Shown here one piece after another: positions 22,716 to 27,995 of a stretch of DNA of 27,995 nt. The DNA is taken from positions 1-27,995 of the IMG/VR virus record IMGVR_UViG_3300049595_001665; one strand, given 5' to 3'. The notes under the pieces are model-generated. The model saw only the letters and a program-made list of their open reading frames with translations. It searched no databases and was not told where the DNA came from. The position numbers were made by a program, and so were the translations under genes. Origin of the DNA: a virus. Positions within the stretch are counted from its first letter, which is position 1. Every line of letters begins with the position of its first letter.

Positions 22716-23114
22716 ATGAAACAAGTTGATATGTTTGGTCAAGAGTTTGCACCAAATCAAGATGAAAAAAAATATTCATCAAAGATTGAAGCACCTATTT
22801 ATGAGCCGAAAAACGCAAAGCCACATTTAATGGAACTTTGCGACAAAAGCAAAACCCATAGATTAATGAGGGAAATTGATATGTCTAATTTACCTATTGA
22901 AGAAAAGAACTTTTTAATGGATGCAGCAAGGAGGCACAATGTTTTTAACTATGAGAAAGTAGCTGATTACTATGCTCACGCTACGCCCGAAATGCAACAG
23001 TTAATGGAACGAAGCGGATTGGTAATTATAGACTTTGAAAAGGCAATACAATATGGCTATGTGAAACTATGTGATGAAATTAGAAATCAATACCTTACCG
23101 AGTATGGAAAATAA
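22716..23114 (+). CDS. Partner protein of the base-glycosylation enzyme
   Basis: 132 residues from ATG 22716. The sequence is helical and charged, with YEPKNAKPHLMELCDKSK, then FLMDAARRHNVFNYEKVADYYAHATPEMQ and LMERSGLVIIDFEKAIQYGY. I recall similar domains encoded next to TET-associated glycosyltransferases in phages, sometimes within larger proteins. There is no known catalytic motif, so it may be an adaptor. It overlaps the glycosyltransferase gene by 11 bases, so the two are probably made together. The adjacency is seen in the sequence; the family link is from memory. Confidence 0.6.
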   Translation: MKQVDMFGQEFAPNQDEKKYSSKIEAPIYEPKNAKPHLMELCDKSKTHRLMREIDMSNLPIEEKNFLMDAARRHNVFNYEKVADYYAHATPEMQQLMERSGLVIIDFEKAIQYGYVKLCDEIRNQYLTEYGK

Positions 23115-23961
23115 ATATTTTGCAGTATTTATACTGACACACGGCAGACCTGACAATGTATTGACATATAAAACATTATTAAAGTGTGGATATAAAGGCA
23201 AGGTTTATTTCGTAATTGATAATGAGGATAAATGTATTGAACAATATCAAAAAAACTTTGGAGTTGAAAATGTAATGGTATTTGACAAAAAAGCAATGGC
23301 TGATAAAACAGATGAAGCCAATAACTTTGATAACAGAAAGGTTATTGTTCACGCAAGAAATTACTGTTTTGAATTAGCTGAACAATTAGGATATAAATAC
23401 TTTATTCAACTTGATGATGATTACTACGAATTTATTTATAAGTTTAGCGATACAAAGGGGCAAGTTTTATCTAAAGATATAAATAAGATTTTTGATTTGA
23501 TGTTTGCTTTTTATAAAAGCACTTCTGCTTTATCAATTTGCTTTGCTCAAACAGGTGACTTTATTGGAGGTGTTGATAACGGGAAAGGTGTTTATAGATT
23601 TGCAAAGAGAAAATGTATGAACTCATTTTTCTGCTCAACCGAAAGACCTTTTAGATTTGTTGGCTCAATTAATGAAGATGTAAATACTTATACAACACTT
23701 GCAGGAATGGGTGGACTTTTTTTAACAATACCTGTTTTTGCAATAAATCAAAAGGATAGCCAAACACAAAAAAGCGGAATGAGTGATATTTACAAGTTGC
23801 AGGGAACTTATATAAAATCATTTACAACAGTATTGATGCAACCAAGTAATGTAAGTATTTCAATGATGAATGCTTCGCATAAAAGAATACATCATTCTAT
23901 AAAATGGATAAATACAACACCAATGATAATTAGTGAAAAGTATAAAAAATTAAATCATTAA
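23104..23961 (+). CDS. TET-associated glycosyltransferase (TAGT-like)
   Basis: 285 residues; ATG 23104 is preferred to an upstream start at 23071 because the domain begins at once (KYFAVFILTHGRPDNVLTY). The features fit the TET/JBP-associated glycosyltransferase family: the THGRP start, VIDNEDK, the ARNYC element near residue 84, a LDDDYYEF motif at 103-110 (the metal-binding acidic cluster), DFIGGVDNGKG, a RPFRFVGSINEDVNTYT block and the terminal HHSIKW. These enzymes are thought to put a sugar on hydroxymethylated bases in phage DNA, protecting it from restriction. No hydroxylase or hydroxymethylase is in the window. Confidence 0.78.
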   Translation: MENKYFAVFILTHGRPDNVLTYKTLLKCGYKGKVYFVIDNEDKCIEQYQKNFGVENVMVFDKKAMADKTDEANNFDNRKVIVHARNYCFELAEQLGYKYFIQLDDDYYEFIYKFSDTKGQVLSKDINKIFDLMFAFYKSTSALSICFAQTGDFIGGVDNGKGVYRFAKRKCMNSFFCSTERPFRFVGSINEDVNTYTTLAGMGGLFLTIPVFAINQKDSQTQKSGMSDIYKLQGTYIKSFTTVLMQPSNVSISMMNASHKRIHHSIKWINTTPMIISEKYKKLNH

Positions 23962-23999
23962 ATCATTTGAGCGTGGGCAAAAAAAAATTAAAACAAATT

Positions 24000-24008
24000 G
24001 CGTATAAC
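24000..24008 (+). repeat. Right end of cassette 4 (GCGTATAAC)
   Basis: A perfect inverted copy of GTTATACGC at 22655-22663. Together with TAAC at 22579-22582 it also gives TAAC direct repeats on both sides of the inserted segment. Confidence 0.65.
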
Positions 24009-24046
24009 TACCCGCTACCCGCTAATTATTAACGCTTATACAACAA
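24005..24046 (+). repeat. 42-base element next to the cassette insertion, copy 2
   Basis: Same organisation and length as 20167-20208: TAACTACC, two variable bases, CTACCCGCTA, eight variable bases, then CGC, TTA-like bases and ACAACAA. It lies directly before the leader of the gene at 24054. Confidence 0.6.
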
Positions 24047-24053
24047 TAACCCT

Positions 24054-24248
24054 ATGAACCTACTAAAAGAAATCCGCGCTCAATTCAGCGCACGAGAATG
24101 GATGCAGGCAATATTCTGCCACATCCCAACTGCCAATGCACCACGAATAAATGGCGGTGCGAAACTAACCCAACCTCGCAGATGCAACAATTTCAATGAC
24201 CTGCATCAGCACCTTATTGAATGGAGAAAGGAGGTGGCGAATGGCTAA
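24054..24248 (+). CDS. 64-aa protein, unknown
   Basis: ATG 24054 after the leader caataaccct. The 64 residues include a helix (LLKEIRAQFSAREWMQAIF), a Cys/His pair (FCHIP), a basic Cys-containing middle (QPRRCNNF) and an amphipathic helix at the end (DLHQHLIEWRKEVANG). The stop overlaps the next gene by 8 bases. The helical ends suggest a protein-interaction or DNA-binding role, but nothing decides it. Confidence 0.55.
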   Translation: MNLLKEIRAQFSAREWMQAIFCHIPTANAPRINGGAKLTQPRRCNNFNDLHQHLIEWRKEVANG

Positions 24249-24579
24249 AAAACGCAAGACCAACCGAGTGATTACCGATGCCTACAAAGATAGCATCCGA
24301 CCTGCGCACATAACAGACCGTGATTGGTCGATGTGGCTCGAATATAACAAGGGGTTGCATTACGCTGAAATTGCAATGATACATCGCTTATCACCTGTGC
24401 AAGTAAGGGAAGTGATTGATGCTATAATTATGAAGCTAAAAAACAACGTTGTCGGCCTGTACAATGATGATTTCACAACCGCACACGAAGCGTTTAAGTT
24501 TCGGGAGCGGATAAGGAACAATGTGAAGTTAGCCGAAGCAAGTGGCATGGCGGTTGTTAATATAATGAGTGAGGTGTGA
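24241..24579 (+). CDS. HTH-domain regulator or small-terminase candidate
   Basis: 112 residues from ATG 24241; a longer frame from 24196 would overlap the previous gene heavily, and MAKKRK is a natural start. After a basic N-terminus, WSMWLEYNKGLHYAEIAMIHRLSPVQVREVIDAII at about residues 30-64 fits a sigma-region-4-like or LuxR-like helix-turn-helix (YAEIAMIHRLSPVQVREVI). A basic amphipathic tail follows (FKFRERIRNNVKLAEASG). It could regulate early phage genes or be a terminase small subunit; no large subunit is near, so I favour a regulator. Confidence 0.6.
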   Translation: MAKKRKTNRVITDAYKDSIRPAHITDRDWSMWLEYNKGLHYAEIAMIHRLSPVQVREVIDAIIMKLKNNVVGLYNDDFTTAHEAFKFRERIRNNVKLAEASGMAVVNIMSEV

Positions 24580-24580
24580 T

Positions 24581-24934
24581 ATGAGAATAGTAGGCAAGCA
24601 AGATACGCAGTTCAAAGCCAAGCTAAATACTGCACCACTCATAAGATGTGAACTTAACGGATTTCGATTTGTAATGAGCGAAAATTTATATCAGCAATTA
24701 AATTTATCCGATGCCGTTGGATGCGTTTTTATGTTTGATGATGATAACAACAAAGTGTTTATTGCATCATCGAGCGAAAATTGTTTTATTCCAAAAGCAT
24801 CAACTCATACCGGGTATAGATTTACAAGCAAAAACGCATTTGTTGAAATAACAAATATGCTTAAAATCAAGGAAAGCAACTTTTATTTGATAGCTAATAG
24901 CAACAATGAATTAAGTTTATTTAACAACTTTTAA
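24581..24934 (+). CDS. 117-aa protein, unknown
   Basis: I start at ATG 24581, one base after the previous stop; a GTG at 24569 would overlap. The protein is beta-rich: FKAKLNTAPLIRCELNGFRFVMSENL, then CVFMFDDDNNKVFIASSSENCF and a KASTHTGYRFTSKNAFVEI segment, ending in NELSLFNNF. The FDDDNNKVFIA stretch looks like a tight hairpin. No family recognised; it belongs to the early block by position. Confidence 0.55.
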   Translation: MRIVGKQDTQFKAKLNTAPLIRCELNGFRFVMSENLYQQLNLSDAVGCVFMFDDDNNKVFIASSSENCFIPKASTHTGYRFTSKNAFVEITNMLKIKESNFYLIANSNNELSLFNNF

Positions 24935-24989
24935 CACAATCGTATTACTATAAACACTATTTTCGCAACCTAATCTAAAACAAACCCCT

Positions 24990-25187
24990 ATGAGCAAACA
25001 AATCACAAAATCAGTTGACATACTTTATACGTATTCAACACCAGACAAATCAATGTCCATCGAAGTTGATGGCTTAACTACTTACTTGCGGATTGATGGC
25101 GAAATCGAAGCATCGTGGCCGACCGAAGCAAACGAATTTATTATGAACGTTTTAAACCGACATTACAATGAGCAAAATATCGCTTAA
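24990..25187 (+). CDS. 65-aa protein, unknown
   Basis: ATG 24990 after the leader aaaacaaacccct. The small acidic protein has a beta-hairpin core (VDILYTYSTPDKSMSIEVDGLTTYLRIDG) and a helical C-terminus (EFIMNVLNRHYNEQ). It overlaps the next gene by 20 bases. Unknown. The 55 bases before it (24935-24989) hold only the leader and a weak TATTTTCG box at 24958-24965. Confidence 0.55.
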   Translation: MSKQITKSVDILYTYSTPDKSMSIEVDGLTTYLRIDGEIEASWPTEANEFIMNVLNRHYNEQNIA

Positions 25188-25443
25188 CGACTACAACAAG
25201 GCATTGCTGATATGCCAACAATACCGGGCGCAGATAGATAGCGAAATCGGGCGCACACCATTGCGCTCGTTTATCGAATACAACAAGCACAGAATGAGCA
25301 AGCGGTTAATTAACGTGCTGAATAAAGCCACGGCAAAGTTTGACACGGTAGAGGATTTGACAGATGGCAAACTTTTAACCGTGCGCGGATGTGGGCAGTT
25401 GACCATTAGCGAGTTTAACGCTTTAATCAATGAGGTGCTATGA
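25168..25443 (+). CDS. RNA polymerase alpha-CTD-like helix-hairpin-helix protein
   Basis: 91 residues from ATG 25168. The first 40 residues are helical and basic. Residues about 43-91 have the pattern of the C-terminal domain of the RNA polymerase alpha subunit: MSKRLINVLNKA, then DTVEDLTDGKLLTVRGCGQLTISEFNAL, with the conserved helix, GCG hairpin and Ser-x-x-Glu-x-x-x-Leu helix. In alpha-CTD this fold binds UP-element DNA and regulators. A free phage copy could redirect host polymerase, or simply be a helix-hairpin-helix DNA-binding domain. It is coupled to the next gene (ATGA). Confidence 0.65.
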   Translation: MSKISLNDYNKALLICQQYRAQIDSEIGRTPLRSFIEYNKHRMSKRLINVLNKATAKFDTVEDLTDGKLLTVRGCGQLTISEFNALINEVL

Positions 25444-25709
25444 TAGATGTGTGGTACTCACTTGATAAACTTGGCTTGATTGCCGAGTGGTCAGCAGATT
25501 GCAGCGAGTTAAATACGCAGCTATTAGATAAGATTTTAACGCACTTCGAGGGGCGCACGGATGTCCGCATCACAATGTCGGTAAAAAGTGTCAACCGCAG
25601 CCAAGGTGATGAGCATTGGACTGAACACGAATACTCCAACGTGAGTGATGATGCCAAGGCATTGCCGAACGAATTATTTACAGGAATTATTAACCAATTT
25701 TATATTTAA
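25440..25709 (+). CDS. 89-aa protein, unknown
   Basis: ATG 25440 overlaps the alpha-CTD-like stop. It is acidic, with a YSLDKLGLIAEWSADCSELN start, an LLDKILTHFEG helix, and a beta segment VRITMSVKSVNRS. The end FTGIINQFYI is helical. Co-translation with the alpha-CTD-like gene suggests a shared role, but I can say no more. Confidence 0.55.
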   Translation: MIDVWYSLDKLGLIAEWSADCSELNTQLLDKILTHFEGRTDVRITMSVKSVNRSQGDEHWTEHEYSNVSDDAKALPNELFTGIINQFYI

Positions 25710-25714
25710 AACAA

Positions 25715-26176
25715 ATGAAAAATTACAAGCTACATTTAGCAATCTCCGACTTGTCCGAACACAAGGACATCGAACAATTTGAGTTCAGCAACATTGATGA
25801 ATTAACACACAAAATTCTTAACCATAAAGGATTGCCAGAGGATAGGGTATATTTGTGTGCAACACATTGTGCAGATGAGAATGAAACAACTGAAATTTTA
25901 ATTACTGAAAACTATCATACTATGCAGTATTTTATTTTTGCAGTTGATGAATTAACTTATGGCGAAAATACTTTAACCGTTCACGTTCATATGTATGAGT
26001 CATACGAGGATGCCTATGCCGTTGCGTTAGATATGCGCGAAGCCAATCCATTGTGCTACAACGCACCTATGGAAAAAACTATCCAGATATCACAAGATTG
26101 CATCGACATTATTAATAATATTCAAAACAACAATAAACAACTAAAAACAAATGAACACAATCACAGGTACAATTAG
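25715..26176 (+). CDS. 153-aa acidic protein, unknown
   Basis: ATG 25715. The N-terminal part (KNYKLHLAISDLSEHKDIEQFEFSN) looks like an alpha/beta domain. The middle includes a YLCATHCADENETTEILI segment and an aromatic YFIFAVDELTY stretch. The C-terminus is helical and Asn/Gln-rich (DIINNIQNNNKQ), overlapping the next gene by 26 bases. Its acidity recalls DNA-mimic or host-takeover proteins, but that is only a composition remark. Confidence 0.55.
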   Translation: MKNYKLHLAISDLSEHKDIEQFEFSNIDELTHKILNHKGLPEDRVYLCATHCADENETTEILITENYHTMQYFIFAVDELTYGENTLTVHVHMYESYEDAYAVALDMREANPLCYNAPMEKTIQISQDCIDIINNIQNNNKQLKTNEHNHRYN

Positions 26177-26480
26177 AGAAATCTACCAAACACAACAAGT
26201 AAACGACAACTTCTCCAAACGTGAGATAGTCGTAACCGTGGCCGACAAGTACCCACAACACATTACGGTGCAATTCACACAGGACAGATGCCCAATGCTC
26301 GATAAGTACATGGTGGGCGATAACGTGACCGTGTGCTACAACCTACGTGGTAAGCAATACCAAGGCAAGGATGGAAGCGTTAAATACTTCAACTCAATTG
26401 AGGGGTGGAAGATAGACAGGACAGAGAATGTACCAATAAGTGATAAAGCACCAATATCGAATGACAATTTACCATTTTAA
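26151..26480 (+). CDS. DUF3127-like single-strand DNA-binding protein
   Basis: 109 residues from ATG 26151. The N-terminal 75 residues fit the DUF3127 OB-fold family common in Bacteroidota: TGTIREIYQTQQVNDNFSKREIVVTV, then HITVQFTQDRCPMLDKYMVGDNVTVCYNLRG and GKDGSVKYFNSIEGWKI. The end is acidic-hydrophobic (NDNLPF), like the C-terminal tip of bacterial SSB that recruits partners. It would coat single-strand DNA for the recombinase encoded next. It overlaps the previous gene by 26 bases. Confidence 0.8.
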   Translation: MNTITGTIREIYQTQQVNDNFSKREIVVTVADKYPQHITVQFTQDRCPMLDKYMVGDNVTVCYNLRGKQYQGKDGSVKYFNSIEGWKIDRTENVPISDKAPISNDNLPF

Positions 26481-26504
26481 TAATAACAACTAAAAACAAA
26501 ACCT

Positions 26505-27350
26505 ATGGAAACAATTAAATTAAAAAAGGCAACACGCCAACAAGTTAAATTAAGATTAAACATATCTGCTCCAAGCGGTGCCGGTAAAACATTTTCAGCA
26601 CTTCGTATGGCTTATGGCCTTTGTGGAGATTGGAACAAAATCGCAGTGATTGACACCGAGAATGGTTCCGCATCCCTTTACTCGCATTTAGGACCGTTCA
26701 ATGTTGTGGACTTACAACCGCCTTTTCAGCCAGAGAAATACACAGAAGCGTTAAACGCTTGCACCAACGCAGGAATGGAAGTAATTATTATTGATAGCAG
26801 TTCACATGAATGGAATTGTTTATTAGATGAAAATGAAGTTTTGGCACAGACATCATTTAGAGGTAACACATGGTCGGCTTGGTCCAAAACAACACCCCGA
26901 CATGATAAGTTTGTTGCATCGGTATTGCATTGCAATGCACATGTGATAACTTGCACACGTTCCAAAATGGAAACTGTAATGGGTGAGGGTAAGAAAGTTC
27001 ACAAGGTAGGAATGAAAGATGTGCAACGCGAGGGGTGGGAATACGAATTGACTGTATCTCTTAACTTGGACCGTGATACACACCTCGCAACACCATCAAA
27101 GGACCGTACTAATTTATTTGAGGGTAAGCAACCGTTTTTAATTACAGAAGAAACTGGTCAAGCCATAAAACAATGGTGTGAACAAGGGTTGGAACCTGCT
27201 GATGTTAGATTAAACAAATGCACCACAATAACTGAACTTGCTAATGTGTTTCAGTCCTTAACTTTGGATGAGAAAAAAACACATGCAGCGTTAAAGGACC
27301 AATTGAAAGCTAAATTTACAACCACAACAGAAGTAATCACTAACCAATAA
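26505..27350 (+). CDS. RecA/Sak4-like P-loop ATPase
   Basis: 281 residues after the A-rich leader aaaacaaaacct. Walker A is APSGAGKT at residues 22-29, and the hydrophobic strand MEVIIIDSS (about 87-95) is the Walker B. The fold fits phage AAA-type, RecA-like single-strand annealing ATPases (Sak4 group) often found with an SSB gene. It would pair single-strand DNA in phage recombination or replication. Size fits the group. The neighbouring SSB-like and Gp157-like genes support a replication/recombination block. Confidence 0.75.
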   Translation: METIKLKKATRQQVKLRLNISAPSGAGKTFSALRMAYGLCGDWNKIAVIDTENGSASLYSHLGPFNVVDLQPPFQPEKYTEALNACTNAGMEVIIIDSSSHEWNCLLDENEVLAQTSFRGNTWSAWSKTTPRHDKFVASVLHCNAHVITCTRSKMETVMGEGKKVHKVGMKDVQREGWEYELTVSLNLDRDTHLATPSKDRTNLFEGKQPFLITEETGQAIKQWCEQGLEPADVRLNKCTTITELANVFQSLTLDEKKTHAALKDQLKAKFTTTTEVITNQ

Positions 27351-27363
27351 TAATTTAAAAACT

Positions 27364-27858
27364 ATGAGAATTTCTATCTATCAAATCGAACAAAGCTATA
27401 ACCAATTAGCAGAAGAATTAATCGACAATGGGGGTGAATTAACCACCGAATTGTCCGAAGCATTAGCCATAACCGAAGAACAACTGCAAAATAAATCAGT
27501 AGCCTATTCTTTTGTAATTAAAGAAATGGATGCCGAAATTGATATTATTGATGCTGAAATCAAACGTTTGCAGGCAATGAAAAAAACACGTGAAAACGCA
27601 TCGGAACGCTTAAGGGCAAACATCAAGCACGCAATGGAATTGTTTAACATTGATGAAATCAAAACACCTTTGGTTAAGATTAACTTTCGAAAATCCGAAG
27701 CCGTTGAGGTGGATGATGTAAACCAACTTCCTGCACCTTACAAAGTGGTTAAAGTTACCGAGCAAGCAGATAAGATGGCAATCAAGGAAGCTATCAAGAA
27801 CGGTGCTGAAATACCTGGGTGCAGAATAGTTGCAAATCGCAACTTGCAGATTAAGTAG
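27364..27858 (+). CDS. Siphovirus Gp157-like protein
   Basis: 164 residues from ATG 27364 (leader taaaaact). The protein has the Gp157 pattern: SIYQIEQSYNQLAEELI, a helix bundle with KSVAYSFVIKEMDAEIDIIDAEIKRLQAMKK, KHAMELFNIDEIKTPLVKINFRKSE, then LPAPYKVV and the DKMAIKEAIKNGAEIPGCRIV ending. Gp157 proteins are known from siphophages, and one in a Streptococcus phage is linked to resistance; its mechanism is unclear. It is the last gene of the early block. Confidence 0.8.
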   Translation: MRISIYQIEQSYNQLAEELIDNGGELTTELSEALAITEEQLQNKSVAYSFVIKEMDAEIDIIDAEIKRLQAMKKTRENASERLRANIKHAMELFNIDEIKTPLVKINFRKSEAVEVDDVNQLPAPYKVVKVTEQADKMAIKEAIKNGAEIPGCRIVANRNLQIK

Positions 27859-27868
27859 GGAATAACAC

Positions 27869-27908
27869 AAGCCCGCAGTAACATAAAACGCTGCGGGCTT
27901 TATTATGT
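27869..27908 (+). terminator. Strong intrinsic terminator closing the early block
   Basis: AAGCCCGCAG (27869-27878) and CTGCGGGCTT (27891-27900) form a perfect 10-bp stem with a 12-base loop, followed by TATTAT. The same hairpin could act on the opposite strand too, though its T-tract is weaker there. Confidence 0.8.
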
Positions 27909-27995
27909 CTAATCTTATACAGTTATACACATTGACCCCCTTATTTATATACATATTTAATTTGAGCGTTTTTTTACTTTTTGAAATATTTTTTA
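27909..27995. other. AT-rich intergenic end of window
   Basis: No gene is visible in these 87 bases. They are very AT-rich with T-runs and end with the window. A weak TTAATTTG box near 27957 is not a convincing promoter. Confidence 0.4.

Noticed and set aside
19402-24008. Calling the modules a true integron
   Set aside because: No integron integrase or attI is in the window, spacer lengths in the hairpins do not fit canonical attC, and genes point away from the hairpin arm that would be the attC; only likeness is claimed.
22579-24008. Insertion sequence or transposon explanation for locus 2
   Set aside because: There is no transposase, and the inverted ends (9 bases) are internal to a hairpin on the left rather than at both outer borders.
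24958-24965. TATTTTCG as a promoter before 24990
   Set aside because: One mismatch in the -7 box and no -33 box at 19-21 bases; left as a weak remark in the gene entry.
1-27995. tRNA genes, CRISPR arrays, rRNA
   Set aside because: I saw no T-loop consensus with a matching acceptor stem, no regularly spaced repeats and no rRNA-like sequence.

Overview
The window looks like part of the genome of a tailed (siphovirus-like) phage or prophage of a Bacteroidota host. The evidence for the host is: promoters of the Bacteroidota type (TTTG, 19 bases, TAnnTTTG), A-rich gene leaders without a Shine-Dalgarno sequence, an AT-rich composition, and families typical of this phylum (a DUF3127-like OB-fold protein, DUF5675, DUF3310). 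All genes I accept are on the + strand, and most overlap by ATGA, TAATG or TAGTG, so they form long co-transcribed blocks. No terminase, integrase, tRNA or CRISPR array is visible, so the genome continues outside the window.

Layout. 45-7030: a tail module with a tail-assembly chaperone carrying a T9 frameshift site, a tape measure, two tail proteins and a glycosyltransferase. 7118-14161: the head and neck module, with portal, Mu F-like minor head protein, small head proteins, a 19-residue microprotein, scaffold, major capsid protein and connector/completion proteins. 14180-17571: two paralogous tail-tube candidates and a large tail fibre. 17568-18983: holin-like and other membrane proteins plus a DUF5675 protein (lysis region). 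18980-20116: a DUF3310 protein followed by a string of cassette-like modules, one of which carries an Acb2-like (anti-CBASS) protein. 20220-21330: membrane proteins and an unknown. 21331-21487: a promoter, a terminator and a second promoter in 160 bases. 21488-22577: six very small genes. 22579-24008: a second cassette-like insertion carrying a TET-associated-type glycosyltransferase and a partner protein. 24054-27858: early genes, including an HTH protein, an RNA polymerase alpha-CTD-like protein, an SSB-like DUF3127 protein, a RecA/Sak4-like ATPase and a Gp157-like protein, closed by a strong terminator at 27869.

The most interesting signal is the set of cassette-like modules. Each has a hairpin-forming end that begins TAACGTTTYGCAGAT or a variant and ends GTTAnnnGC, then a gene, then an inverted copy GCnnnTAAC that matches the module's own GTTAnnnGC. 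This resembles integron gene cassettes (attC logic), but the spacing and the gene orientation are not canonical. The modules' cargo includes an Acb2-like protein and a DNA-hypermodification-type glycosyltransferase. Both insertions are followed by the same 42-base element. I infer that the phage takes up defence-related genes at particular sites through a cassette mechanism that I cannot name.
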